Positions 21,511 to 33,948 of a DNA stretch of 64,000 bases are shown here, in pieces. The notes under the pieces are model-generated. The model had not been told where the DNA came from and did not search any database. It was given only the letters and a program-made list of their open reading frames with translations. Every line of letters begins with the position of its first letter. Position 1 is the first letter of the stretch. The DNA is taken from contig KN832566.1 of NCBI GenBank assembly GCA_000827205.1, positions 266,543 to 330,542 of the forward strand. Direction: 5' to 3'. A program made the position numbers and the translations under genes. Origin of the DNA: Plicaturopsis crispa FD-325 SS-3. Lineage: Eukaryota; Basidiomycota; Agaricomycetes; Amylocorticiales; Amylocorticiaceae.

Positions 21511-24500
21511 TTACAAACTAGCACGCGCAAGGGAATGCACAAGCAAATCCTCCTCGAAATCCCCAGCAGGCTTCACCGCGTTCGCTTTTTTCAACGTTGT
21601 CCTAAACGCCTCAGGCTCCGAAATCTCCTCGACCCCTCGATCCAGCGGCACCGGCTTCGCCATGCTCTCGATAGCGTTATCTAGCTCTTCCCTCAAGGCA
21701 GGCGATTGCGCTGAGCATCGGAGCTTGTGGACGAAAGTCCGCAGCTGTTCAACGGTGGGTTTCGTCTTTCCGAAGGTGTCGAGCTCCGTGTGGGCAGCGT
21801 CGCAGCCGTGTCGGGCTAGAATTGCCAGTAACGGTGACATTGCGTCGGGCTGGAGACGCTGGGAGCGCATCAAGGCGGAGACCTTGGCTCGTTCTGGCGA
21901 ATGACAGATATATTTCGACCAGAATTCGGAGATGTCCTGCTTGCGGAGGCTAGCGAATATGCTTACGTCCCGCTCGCCTGATGATAGAGGTTCGTCATCT
22001 AAGTCTAGGAATGTAATAGAGGAGATCTCACGGTAGAAAAAATCCAACTCCCCGCTAGAAATTTCGCTCCAGTATCGTGATGCCCTAATACGACGTAGCG
22101 TGGATAAAAACGCCTTTGCGGAGGAGAGACGATACGCACTCCTGGTAAAGATTCTTCGGTTTCTCCAGCCGCTTGACGATGAGGCTTTGCTTCTGTTTCT
22201 CGAACTCCTCGTCGCTCATATCGGCCAGATACTTGTCGAAGCTTTCTTTCCATAGACTCTCGATCCGTTCCTCCAGGACCTCCGCGGGCCGTTCACTTTG
22301 CACGACCACCCTGAAGCCTGCAACGCCGCGCGCGGACCAGACACCCGAACTGACGATGTAGCCGAGCTGCTCGCGCGTGCGAAGGGTGGAGAAGATTGGC
22401 TCTTTCGCGATTTGCGCAAATAGTGCGAGGCGGGCGTAAAGATTGTGGTTGGAGGTTTCGCAGACTTGAAAGTATACGCTTGCGGCAGAGTTGACGTTCT
22501 CTTCAGAGGGTACGTGGGGGCGATAGATCGTATTTGAGCCTATAGAAATGTAAATGAGTCGGTTAGGATGAACATAAAGTACAAGATTGAATTTGATAAC
22601 ATACCAGATGGAAGCAGGAGGCCGCGGTGAAAGTCGAGTTGTGAAGGATCGAGAGACTCGGACTTCAGTATCGACTCAACTAGCGTGAGCATGGTGAGCG
22701 CTTCCTATTACCAATGAAAAACAACATGAGAGCACTGTTAGTCAGGAGACCGAAGCAGACCACTCACATCTCGGAGGACATTGCCATGCACAAGCATGTC
22801 GACCCGTACCTCTCTCAGTAGGGGTTCAATGTGCCCTTGGATATCGCTCGGCTTCAGGCCTGCAGATATGCGTTAGCAGAGTTTATAATAATCCTAATCT
22901 TTGAGAGATATACCTTTTAGTGCTCTAAGGAGCTCGTCATAGGTCCAATGTGTTTGACGAGTAAGGTGACGAAGGAGCGTATCCGCCGTCATGTATGGAT
23001 TGTCCTTCTTCGTGTTTGCGTAACTCCTCGTGAGCTATAATGAGATCATGTCTGATGAGCCTCAGCGTATCGAATGCAAACTAGTCTGCAAACGCACACG
23101 GTCATGGACGAGCTCAAAGCGGGATGCGTCGACTTGAAGGTTTCTCAGTGTCTCGACAACAATCTTCAATAGGACCGCAAGCTTGTCGTTATAGCCTGTG
23201 ACAGTCAGCTGCACTCCGTCTACCCCAACATCGATGCTATAGCCGAGTCCTGCGAGGTACGCATCGTAGGCATATTCCGATAACGTCTCTGTTACAAGTT
23301 CTGTGAGTACTCTGGTCTTGACAGCGAGTAGAGCTGTCTTGTCCGCGAGAGGTCTGGAATATGAGTCAGGCCAAGGCTTGAGCGCAGAAAATGATGCACA
23401 AGAAACTGACGTCCTCAATAAGATATGAAGCGAAGCTCTTGGGACGAAGAACGTGTCGTCTTTCTTGTGCCAAAGACACGACTTGGAGGTTCGTTGAATA
23501 AGATACGGGCGTTTGGACGGCTACAGAGAGCAGATGAAAATGAGCGGCTGATCAAATATGTGAAACTGGTCACATACCTCGTTGGGTATGGTTTTGTCTC
23601 GTATCTCTAGGTCCTGAGGGATGAAAGGATTGCGATCGGGAAGCGCTAAGTGCTTTTTGTGCTCACTCGAGGGCTAGAGATCGTTCAACGTATCAGCAAG
23701 TAGCTATAACACACACAAAATTGCAAACCTTGCAGTAATCTTCGTCAAATTTCTCGAGGGCGTATTCGGTGGAGTAGTACTTCTCCTTGAGCGGCCAATA
23801 ATCTTTCCCGGCGAGTGGCTTCGGACTCCCGACAAATATGCGGCAGTTCTCCGCGGTGAGTGCATGCAGACATTTCTGGATAAGATCTGCGTCAAAGCGA
23901 TCTGCAAACCACCGGCCAACGAGAATTTTGTCGCGCGGATAAAGCGTTTGGAGTTGGCTCGCTAACGCCTGCACTGTCGGTCTGGGTTGGCCCTTCTCCT
24001 GAAACCTCCAGGCGATCTTTCCAAGCGCTTGGATCTCGTGGAAGGCCCATTCCTGCGGCGTTGTCGACCGCAGAATGTCGAGATACGCAAAGATCGTCTT
24101 GACGACATCCCGGTAGTGATCTGCGTCGGATGTGAGCAGGAGTAACATGGCGTAGAATAGCCAGAGCTTTACCGAGTCCAGCAGCGGTCATTTGACAGGT
24201 GACTCGAAAGAAATCGGAGCCGGGAGGTCCATGGGTATCATATGCGGACAGGTCGGTGACCCAGCCTTGTTTCTTGAGAATCGCGAGGCAAGAACCATGT
24301 CCCTCGTGTCCCAAAAAATGCGCAATAAATTTGCCTGGCTGTGAGAAATGATATGTCAGTGGCGGAATGAACAGGAGCCGCAATACGCTTGCCTTGGTAA
24401 ATAGATGCTCTTTCAACCTTTGGTCTGGGAAAGGAAACTCGACGTATAGCTGAGGAGTGTCCTTCACTGTCCTGAAAGATATCTCTGTCTAGAGTCAATC

Positions 24501-25795
24501 ATATATCAGGGATTGTTTGCAATGATTGGGGGATACATCGAGGCGAACCATTAATTCATCTGGAGTAAGAGGGGGGACATCATATGTCGCGGGCATGAGA
24601 TTGCTGTTGGGAACATCGGAGTACTCTGTGATAGCAAGGTTCTCAAGTTCATCGAGGGGCTCTATAAGACCGGCTCGTCATCCAAAAAGAAAATCGTGCA
24701 TAGGGTGCAAAGACTTACGGTTGCCGAGGATAACGAGCTTCATCAAATTCGCGCTGTAGTTTGATTTGTACCACGTTAGGAGCCGAGCACGAACGTCCAC
24801 CCCGTTTGCCACAGGCTCATCCCACAGGCTCTCCTTCGATCCAGTGCTAAATTTCCAATACACAGACCCAGGCGCTCGGTTACTGGTAGCCTTCGCAAGT
24901 TGGAAGAACCTGCGCGAGTCAAGCTGGAGGTTCCGCTGGAACTCAGAGTTGACCGCGTTGACCTCCCGTGAGGTGCAGGACGCGGCGAAGAGCGGTGCAG
25001 TAAAGAACTGTGCATGCCGCGCGAGCGCGCCCGCGAGCCCGGATGGGTGCACGTCGAAGTGGTATTGTGTTATGTACATCGCTGTTGATGCGTTCGAGGA
25101 CCCAGAATGCTGCGACAGGTAGCGCTTGTACTCCGATTCGTCGGGGAACTGAATGAGAGGGTTAATTGATCTCTTGACGAGCGTTAAGCCATGCTAGTCG
25201 AAAGGACACCTTCTCAGTTCCAAGGAAGAGCATATGCTCGCAAAAATCTGGGCATGGTGGAATCAGGGATCTTGCATCAATGCGCGCATGTAAGAGACGC
25301 GCGTACGGGCGAGTCCTGGCAAGTCATCCTGTATAGCATACCGAAGTTAATATGATATATGAAAGATTCTCTGCAAAGCTCTATATGCGCATGGAGGAAC
25401 TGACGGGATCGTTCAGATGGCCGACACCGACCGACAAACACGCTGCCGCCTTGTCCGTTTGCGCGTCTGACACGAGCAGCACTTCTAAGCCGTTCCTCAA
25501 TACGACGAGCCTGCCAAAACCAGTCAGTTCTGTAAAATGACTACACCAACCAGCGGATTTGGGATACCCACCGATACTGCCGGTCATCGTTTGGACTTTG
25601 CTCGATTTCCTGATTGAAGAGGGAAAAGCGGTGCCCTTTGGAAGACGTCGCCTCCCGCCAGTGTTCGCCAAGGCGTGCCGGGTCGAATTGCGCGTCAGTG
25701 TCCACTTGAGCAGGGTGTGCCAACGAGCGCAATTGCTGATCCTCGGGCGACATACCGCTGCAGGACGATAACCGTCTACGTGACAAAACCCGCAT
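21511..25795 (-). CDS. STE23: insulinase-family (M16) metalloprotease, Ste23/IDE-like
   Basis: Seventeen exons encode 1,115 aa: c(25572..25795), c(25405..25510), c(25307..25328), c(25210..25247), c(24719..25148), c(24537..24661), c(24393..24488), c(24173..24338), c(23729..24120), c(23578..23673), c(23411..23520), c(23098..23353), c(22914..23034), c(22768..22859), c(22605..22704), c(22140..22539), c(21511..22084). The inverted zinc motif HFCEH is at ~118-122, with the distal Glu in SREVNAVNSE. The M16 middle and C domains follow (HFLGHEGHGS; STLRTREQLGYIV). In yeast the homologue trims the a-factor precursor; human IDE degrades insulin and other short peptides. The N terminus (MRVLSRRRLSSCSG) could be a mitochondrial presequence; a second start is at 25753. 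Intron 7 has GC-AG ends. Confidence 0.95.
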
Positions 25796-26346
25796 ACTTG
25801 CCAGGAGACGTACGAGTGGACGTATGATGCCGATCTAATTGAAATACTTTGTAGGCAGCTACCTCAAGTAAGTTGCAACGTCAAGTTTGGGCTGAAGTTC
25901 TTGAACTAGTTGACCGTGCATGAGGCCGCAGATCTTCACTCGATCATCCTCGACTACGCGAGATTCTGAGATCTAAAGCATCTACTTATCATCTGGTACT
26001 GGATATTCGTGTCAAATTCTTTGCATTGGGAAAGCTGTACAACTATTTCTAATTGATTGAGACTTCAGTAACCGTCTCGGTGTCGAGGGCATTGGTACGT
26101 AGGTATTTGATTGTGTTGATCGTTGGATGTCGACGTCTTCAGTGGGAGGTAGGGTCCCGGCGGTGGTATCTGATGATTGCAGCGGCGTTGTGCTGGGTAT
26201 AAGCTAGAGAAAAGACAGGCGATGATGTTTTGTCGTAAGCAAATGGCGTTCTCGAAGTGTTTATTTCGCAAATTTGACGGAGTTTGGCCTCGAAGAGTAT
26301 TTTCTGTAGAAATGATGGTTCCACCACCGGGTTAGCAGTGTGCAGC
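25796..26346. other. intergenic, M16 protease promoter
   Basis: About 550 AT-richer bases upstream of the protease start and downstream of the membrane-protein stop. No repeat, RNA gene or coding frame was supported. Confidence 0.35.
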
Positions 26347-26900
26347 CTAGACGTGGAAAGGTGTTAAGAGGGGGGTAAGGAGGAATGCCACCGACATGTC
26401 TGAAACAGTAAACGACGATCCAGACATGTTCAAGTTGTCCTCGCCAGATCGAGCTTCAGCGCGAGGCCATCGACTAGAGCGTAATATCCAGGAGGCCTGA
26501 CGACGCCGTTTCATGCCATCCTTGAGGGCGTGTCTGCGCATGAGGACCAGGAATATCTAAAAACGCGACACTTGTCAGTGTAATCCATGCGCGTGTCTAG
26601 CGGCGACAAAGAGAATGAGCCCAGACGCACCGTGATGAGAACACAGACCGCGAAGCCAGAGAGGATGAGCGCAAGAACGACCATGACGGCTCTCTGAGAG
26701 GCCGCGGAATTCGGTGTAGCAGTTGCGGCAGATGTTGGAGCTGGTATGTTCTGGCTATACAGGGGTCGCGTTCTGTTACATGGTTTGCTTTTCTGTACTA
26801 GATACGGCACTTACCTTGATGTATGCGAAATGAGAGTAGTAAAATAGGAAATCGGTGAAGCTTGGGCCGGCGATTCGAGCTGAAGTGAGTGGGAGGCCAT
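26347..26900 (-). CDS. small single-pass membrane protein, unknown
   Basis: Three exons, c(26815..26900), c(26631..26754) and c(26347..26556), give 139 aa. An N-terminal Ser/Thr/Ala-rich part without a classical signal peptide leads to one strong membrane segment (AVMVVLALILSGFAVCVLIT, continuing IFLVL). It is followed at once by a basic stretch (MRRHALKDGMKRRRQ). By the positive-inside rule, the C terminus would face the cytosol and the N terminus the outside or lumen (type III topology). I do not recognise the family. The frame runs open across two good introns and the stop follows FLLTPLLTPFHV. Short single-pass proteins of this shape are common in Agaricomycetes. Confidence 0.6.
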
Positions 26901-27171
26901 TGCTGATTACAGTTGTCGTTTACAGTGTCGTTTGGTAGGGATACAATGTTAATTAAAGCGGTAGAATACAAGTAAAATCGTCTGGAGGTCGTGGTATGAA
27001 GGAAAGAGACGGTGAGATCCTGCGCAGATCATTGGCCCGAAGACGGAAAAGCCACGTGGTTTTCCGTCTCGTATGACGCTTACCGAGACGTTTCTCACCG
27101 AAATACACCTTGCTCTTGACCACCACAACGCACACATTCCGCTCACAAAAAACCTAACGCTCGACTATCCA
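26901..27171. promoter_or_regulatory. divergent promoter, membrane protein / GRX5
   Basis: These 271 bases separate diverging start codons. No clear conserved element was found. Confidence 0.4.
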
Positions 27172-27806
27172 CGATGCTGTTTTCCGCCCTCCGTACATCT
27201 GTATGTTTTGCCCCGTCTACTTGCCCAAAATTTGACTCACGACTCTGAAGACAGCACTTCTCCGACCGTCTCGTTCGCCTGCACACACCCTCCGGCTCAC
27301 GCAACGGCTACTTTCCACGCAGGAGCGTGCCCAGATTCAATCCGCCATTACTGCCTCCCCCGTTGTTCTCTTCATGAAGGGGACACCCTCACTTCCCCAG
27401 TGCGGCTTCTCGCGGGCGGCCATCCAGGTCCTTGATCTGCATGGCGTGCCGCCTGAGAAGATGAAGACTTACAACGTCCTAGAGGACAGCGATCTGCGTG
27501 CTGGTGCCAAGGAGTTCTCGTGAGTTGTACACAATTCAATCTACCTCCCCTCATCGACTCCGTTTCTGCCTGAATGGGCACTAATTGTCTATTTCATTGC
27601 AGAGAATGGCCAACGTTCCCGCAGCTATACGTGAACGGCGAGTTTGTGGGCGGCTGCGATATCGTCCTTGGAAGTACGTGCTGGCCTCTCGTATCTCCGC
27701 AGAGTACACGCTGACGATACGGAAATCAGTGCACCAGTCCGGCGAGCTCGAAGAGCTATTGACGAAGAACAACATTGTCCCGAAGCCTGCAGAGACATCT
27801 GCGTGA
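27172..27806 (+). CDS. GRX5: mitochondrial monothiol glutaredoxin Grx5
   Basis: Four exons, 27172-27198, 27251-27519, 27603-27673 and 27730-27806, encode 147 aa. Grx5 carries iron-sulfur clusters from the Isu scaffold to target proteins in the mitochondrial matrix. An Arg/Ser/Leu-rich presequence ([19 protein letters not shown]) is followed by the monothiol domain: [20 protein letters not shown]. Here CGFS is the single-Cys active site that ligands the cluster with glutathione. Next come YNVLED, the cis-Pro loop [13 protein letters not shown] and the GGCDI turn, all family-typical. The end [13 protein letters not shown] is a common tail. The first exon holds only nine codons of the presequence. 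Confidence 0.95.
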
Positions 27807-28411
27807 GCTTTGCAGGTCCCTACGTGGTCCTTGGTGGGCTATGCCACTTTTCTACTAGACCAGCGTATTGGTCGGACACGTATGCATCCCTTCGCACGAG
27901 TGTGAGTTGGAGGAGCCACAATATAGGAAGCTGTCACATAGTCTGGAGCGCTCTCCGGGTGTGGATTGCGCATAATATAACTTTGTGTTTCTATGCCACT
28001 TCAGAATTGAAGTTCCTCTCAGACGCCGCAGGCCCCCGCGCCGCGCATCTGCCTCAGCGCGCTCACTTGCAGATATCCATAAATTCTAGATGCATTGGCA
28101 AGCCCTAGGATATAGCAGTTGGATGCAGGATACGTATTGGTGCAAGGAATGTAAGTTAACGATGCAGTTGATGCAGAAATATACAATGCCAATGAATGCT
28201 AGATCGACGATGAGTGTCAGTTTGTAGGGTGTCAGTGATCGAAAATGTGAGGCGTGGCGAAAAGGAGAACGCGGTGGTAAAAAAACAAACGGGGGTTGAA
28301 CCCGAGGTGCAAGTAGTAGGTAGTAAGTAGTCGATGGATGGATACAGTGGGGAGAGTCAGGAATCCGCGGAGAGTTAAGTTGAATTAGTAAGATGGGAGA
28401 TTTTAGGTATA
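27807..28411. other. convergent 3' region
   Basis: About 600 bases between converging genes. A short TAGTAGG/TAGTAAG run lies near 28310-28330. A GGGTTGAACCC near 28288 looks a little like a tRNA T-arm but has no matching arms. Nothing else was seen. Confidence 0.4.
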
Positions 28412-30636
28412 TCATGCACTATGTCCATTGACGGCGGGAGGGGCGGAGGGACCGTTGGGGTGTGCGGCGAGGTATTCCGCACCGGCTTTGAAGAACGGCT
28501 GGAAGATGGCGTCCGGGTTCTTGAAATCGTTGTGCACGACGTTGACAAGGAACGAGGTCTCCATGAGCTCCGAGATGAGTTTTCTCGACCGCGATTCGGC
28601 CTCGTATAGCTTGGCCCATTGTTGACCGAGCTCGTAAGCCTCGTCCTGCATCACTGGTGTTAGCAGACATGCAAGCCGCAGTAGTAAAAAGAAATCGACA
28701 GTACCTTCCATGCCATGAAGCTGACTGCCTCGACGATAGTCGGCTGGATTATCTCCTTCCCCGGGAAAACGCCCCAGGTAACAGCATTAGGTCCCTCGGA
28801 GTGGGTGTTGGTCCGCAGGTCTCCGCGTTTGTTGATAACGTAGTACGTGATGTTCGGATCCCGCTCGATGTGCTGCAGCAATAATGACAGTAATTCGGGG
28901 TTCACGAAGAACTCCAGATAGGCCTGTCGGGGATAGATTTAAGCCATTGTCTCAAAGAATGAAAGTGGTGATCTGGCATTTCACCTTCTGGTAAACGTAG
29001 CCGTTGGCAGGTCCCCATCCGAAAACTTTATCGTCACTCCGAGCACCATTCACAGCTGGTTGGGAGTTGATGGTCAAGAACCCAAACTCGTTCATTTTTG
29101 CTAGTTGAGTAGCAATAACGGACGTTTCGGAGGAAGGTTTTTGGTCGGACCAAGGAAGGGCAGAGAGGTCACCAGCGCAGAATCGACTAAACAATCGGTA
29201 AACGTCTGCGTAGGATGTGGGTTGACCCCAGAGCTTATGGGCATCCTCTTTCTGTAGACAGAAGACATCTTAATTGCGTTCCCACTTTGAACGAAAAGAG
29301 ACTACTCACGGTCTGTTTTATCCACACACCATAACCGTCAAGTTCACCGTATGCGGGACTGCGGGAGTCTCCGAACCGGCCGTTAGGATACTCGTCCCAG
29401 TTCTCCGTACGCGAGATGTAGGATTTCGTGCGGTTCGCCCAAAATATAGGACGAATGGTCTCCTGTCGCCGGTTGGGTGTGAGGGACTGCGGGAACAATC
29501 GTCAGTAGGGAATCTTTCAAAGGATAGAAGAACGGACCTGTCTCCAAGGCAAAGGTTTGATGGTCTCGACACGCGGGACAAGATTCAACTCCTCAAGGAG
29601 CATCTTGGTGCCTTTCTCTAAGTTCATGGTATAGAAATGAAGTCCGCGTATGCCAATATCCTCCTTCAGGATCCGTCTGCACATATCTGCGACAAGCTTG
29701 GTGCCGATCTCCCTGACCTTCTCGTCGTTGTTTTTGTACGGCTCTAGGGCGTCCAGGAATTCCTGCGGGATCTTGGTCTTCGCCAGGCTCGTCGCGCGCT
29801 GGAATCCGTTCCAAGTCTGTATGGGCGCGATCCCCGGAACGACGGGAATGGTGATGCCGGCCTCCCGCAGGGATCTGACCCAGTCGATGAACAGCTGCAC
29901 ATCGTAGAACATCTGCGTGAAGATGAAGTCCACGCCTGCATCGATTTTCTCTTTCAGGTATTTCATCTCGAGCGCACGTTCCTCGGGGGGCAGGAGCTGC
30001 GTTTGCGGGAATCCGGCGACGGCGATATCGAAGTAATCACCGTACTCGCGGCGGATGTGACGGACGAGATCAATGCCGTGTACGAATCCGCCATCCACTG
30101 CCTCCCATTCATCCTTGCCCATCGGAGGGTCACCGCGAAGGGCAAGAACGTTACGGCAGCCGGATTGCTTTGCGTCCTACATTCGAAGGGCCTCAGTAGC
30201 CAACAGAATAGCGAGTGACGGAGAGAACGTACCCGTAATGCGATGTCCACCTTCTCCTTCGGCATATTCGTGCATGTCAGATGCATGCATGTCTCAATGC
30301 CGATGAGACCCTGGCACGTCTTGACCATCTCAGAGGTGAGGTCCGACGTCCGTCCTCCCGCGTTCCTAGGTTCATGATTGTTGGCCGAGGACATAGAGCA
30401 CGCGCAGGGGTAACTTACCATGTTATGTCTATGAACTCTGGACCTAGCGCGCGCATGCGCTCTATCCGATCGAGTAGATTTTGCAATCCCTACAACCCGG
30501 CATCATATTAACATGATTTGGCAATTCTCTGAGCCACTGAATGACTTGCCTGCGCCGTGCGAGGAGGGAAGTACTCGAAAGACCACCAGATCTTGTCTTC
30601 CTTCCGCCCTTGCTCGATTTTTTGACTGATTCTCAT
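28412..30636 (-). CDS. MET13: methylenetetrahydrofolate reductase
   Basis: Eight exons: c(30550..30636), c(30419..30489), c(30233..30365), c(29538..30176), c(29310..29486), c(28985..29251), c(28705..28923), c(28412..28645), giving 608 aa. It reduces 5,10-methylene-THF to 5-methyl-THF with FAD, supplying methionine synthesis. The FAD-binding barrel is at residues ~1-310: [48 protein letters not shown] and [11 protein letters not shown] linker and the C-terminal AdoMet-binding regulatory domain follow ([37 protein letters not shown]). Yeast has two isoforms, Met12 and Met13; which is meant is uncertain. Intron 1 has a GC donor (GCAAGT) right after the PPRTAQ codons. Confidence 0.95.
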
Positions 30637-30952
30637 GGCGTCGTAAGGAAAGTAGTAGAGACCGTTGGGAGAGAAGGGTTAGGATGTGGGGGGAGTGGGG
30701 GGAACGAGGCTAAGGAGAGGCGGGAAATTTATGTGATAAATTCGACGACATGAGACTCAAGAGCGACAATTGCTATAAATCGCCACGTGGATAAAGTGAC
30801 GCCACCGACGCGACTCCTAAATAAAATATCTCGCAGAAAACGAGTTGAAACCAACATACAGCTTGTAGGTATTGGGATGACCATAGGCACTCAAGATAGG
30901 CACTAAAAATCGTAAGTGCATAGAGTTTGACGCAGGAGCAGGATATACGTCG
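30637..30952. other. MTHFR promoter and acetyltransferase 3' end
   Basis: About 316 bases containing the MTHFR upstream region and the 3' UTR of the acetyltransferase. No distinct element was seen. Confidence 0.35.
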
Positions 30953-33221
30953 TTAAAGTTTCGCCTTGGCGTGCGACGCGAGTGCAGCATGCAGGTCGTA
31001 TAGGTCAACAGCCGCCTGCTCGATCTCCTTCACGAACTGCGCGTGGGGCATTTCCTTTCTGCTCGTCACCGTATATTGCAGATGATCTACAAACTTGCAT
31101 GGGTGAGCCGAAATTGAGGAGAAACGCGAAACACGCACCGTCAAAGCCTGTCATGTACGCGACTCCAAAGCCTTCTGGAACAACCTACCAAAACGCGTTA
31201 GAGAGAACATCCGAAGACTGAGAGGATCGCTTACCTCGCCCCATCCATAGACTTCGAAGTGCTTGGAGAACACCGCGGATGTACTGAGCACCCAGTTGCT
31301 CGACCGTTGTATAAGTGGGTCCGAGAATATTGTGGGCACTTCCTCCTTCTTCCCTAGGACCTTCTTCAAGCCTATTGCAGACAATCAGCGGTCGATTTGA
31401 GCTGATCAAGGACACTGCTCACCGAACAAGTGACGGTCGACACCCATGCCTGCCCCGCCGCTTTTCGCCAGCTGCACGTGCTTCTTCGTAGCTTTGTTGA
31501 ACAGCTCTTTCCGTTTCTCGGCGCTCGCGGAGGGGTCATCCATGCTGCTCACCCACGCATCCGCCTCGCTAGTAACGACGCGTATCGCTTCCGTCCGCCC
31601 CTTGAAGAAACGACGCGTCGTCGCTGCCTCGTACGTCCCGCCCTGCCGCTGCTCGCCACGCGCGCGCAACAGTCGCGCATATGCGAGCTGCACGATCATC
31701 TGCGCCCACGAGTCCGGAGACACGCCGAAGTTCTTTATCGCCGCCTTGCCATACTTGGTATTGTGGATGCCTAGCACCTGCGTCCCCGTGAGCGCCTCCG
31801 CGGCCGCGTTCGCTGCCTTGATGGCATCCGTAACGGTAGGCGAGACTTTCCAATCGAGGGGAGTTGGGGCTTTCGATGAGGAATTAGAGCCCGAGGTGGA
31901 GGACGCGAAGTCTGGAGAGTGGATGAGGTCGAGGACGCTGTCACACAAGCGCACTGTGGGTGTTCCATCCATGACCGCATGCTCGCCCATGAAGCCCGCG
32001 ACGGCGTTGTCGAACACGATGAACTGGCAGGGCTTGTCGACCCAGCGGTTCTGCAACGCACCTGGTGCACCATGCCAGAGTTGGCGTGAATGGTCAACCG
32101 GCGTGGTCGGGGAGGACGCGTCGAGAGAGATAGTAAAGGCAGCAGAGTGAATATCCGCCACGATGGCGGCATTCTCCGCGCGGGAGGTGAGCTCCACGTA
32201 GTCTTTCGCCCAGACATCGCGGTTAGATGCCGTCAACACGCCTACGCCAGGATACTCGCCCGTCGAGTGGTCGTAGATAACCTGGATTTGTCTACGTCGC
32301 GCGTTAATCACCTGATTAGTGCAAGTCAAAAACGCATTTACTTCTCGAGCTCTGCAACGCTGAGTAGTCGCGTCCCATCGAACATATCGATTTTCCAAGG
32401 GCGATTATTGCGGAACACGACGATGTGGCCGGCGTCGCCCGTATCGCCCTCCTCCGCGTACGAAACGTACCAGTCGAGACCCTGTGCTCCGGGTACACGA
32501 GCACAATCAAACATCCATCTGCGGGGCATCAGCAGAGGCTAGGGCGGTGGTCGGAGGAGACGCACCGGTATGTATCCACACAGAGCGGCCCCTCCTTCGT
32601 CGCCTCTGGAGCGAGCTCTCCGCGCTTGAGCTGGCGTCGGAAAAGCATCCCTGCGCGTGCAATAGCAGCCGCACGCGCTACGGGCGTCTGTGGAAGGTGC
32701 GCTGGGTGCGCGGAGAAGCCGTCTACAACACATTAGACATTGCTTTAGTATCCGCATGGGGAGCGCTCACAATAGTATGAGACATTTACGACCACGGATT
32801 CCCTGTACCCGAGGTACCCTGTGTCATCCCACCACTCCTCGAGCCAGTGCGGTGTAGACGCGGCGCGCTCGAGCAGGCGGCGCTGGAGGTCCTCGGCGGG
32901 GCCTTGCGCGAACGCGATGATCTTCGCATGAGCTGTCTTGAGCTCATCCTCGTTCCGCGCGAGCGGTTTCAGGCTTTCGTTGAGACGCATGATAGTATCT
33001 TCGAGCGTCGGCACGGGCAACGGCTGCAGCGTTGACTGGGCGGCGAACGTGGTAGTGCCTGGCGGCGGGGCGGGCGCGAGCGCTTTCCACGTCGGTAGGC
33101 GCGGTTTTGGCGGTAGGTTCACGGTCGCCATCCCGCGTGTTTGGGCGTATGAGGGCCTTAGTAGTCGTCGTTTCGCGCAGGAAAGCATGAAGGCAACTTG
33201 GAGAGAGCTGCAAAGTTGCAA
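30953..33221 (-). CDS. CAT2: carnitine O-acetyltransferase, mitochondrial/peroxisomal
   Basis: Seven exons: c(32771..33221), c(32566..32722), c(32342..32518), c(31423..32291), c(31235..31371), c(31139..31184), c(30953..31086), giving 656 aa from the first ATG. It moves acetyl groups between CoA and carnitine so acetyl units can cross organelle membranes. The catalytic His lies in FMGEHAVMDGTP (~366). Other family marks are PRLPTWKALAP and LARLLRARG-type helix residues in QLAYARLLRARG. The C terminus is AKL, a peroxisomal targeting signal type 1. Starts at 33221 and 33188 precede a basic presequence (MLSCAKRRLLRPSYAQTRG), while the start at 33131 removes it. In yeast CAT2 alternative starts give mitochondrial and peroxisomal forms; the same is inferred here. 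Confidence 0.94.
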
Positions 33222-33948
33222 TATAACATGGCAGCTGATTTCGGGCCGCGCTTCATCCGGTTGTAGTGTCTGGCATACTGAGTATCGGGTTCATTCCACT
33301 GTGTTTTCTTGGGCGCATTTAAGGGCATAGCGTCGGATGGCTTTGTCAAGGCCGTCGTGTGTTTTTCTTGCGAAGGAGTGGGATTTTTTGGAGCGCCGTG
33401 GTGGTTTGTAGCAAGTTCGCAGTGCGGAGCCTGAGTGCACTGCGGCGCGCGACAACGTTACACTCGATGAATCTGTCGATCCTTCATCCTTGATTCCTAT
33501 GTAGTTCCTCAGACAGCCTCATAGACAACAATGTTGACCACAAGCTAAAGCCAGTATAGAGACGTATGATAATTTTTGCATGTGTCGAGTTTTCATTACA
33601 AGAGAATTTATTGTCGCCGTTGCTCGCCCTCGACTGCGTCATTTGAGGCCGGTTTCCATCTGATTTCACATCCGTCCTGAGCACATCCTGGTGAGATTGC
33701 TAGGAAAATTGCACTTGTTCGAAGGGCTACGTAGCCAGAACACACCAGATCATCCTCGGGGAACACACGAGGACCGCACGACCATCATCGCCGTCGAGAA
33801 ACAACAGCAGAATTCAAAAAAGGTTCAGCTGATCAGGCAGAGCCGGCGCGACTGCGCGAGCACCTTTTGCTGCACCAAACCACGACGTCGACCGTATTTC
33901 TCTCTTTCTGACGCCCATTCTCGCTAGAGATACCTGCATACTCGGCTC
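33222..33948. promoter_or_regulatory. divergent promoter, CAT2 / RhoGEF
   Basis: 727 bases between diverging starts. The right half is likely the long 5' UTR of the RhoGEF gene, as expected for a large signalling gene. No coding frame or repeat was supported. Confidence 0.4.

Noticed and set aside
28280-28300. T-arm-like GGGTTGAACCC, possible tRNA
   Set aside because: No acceptor, D or anticodon arm can be folded around it.
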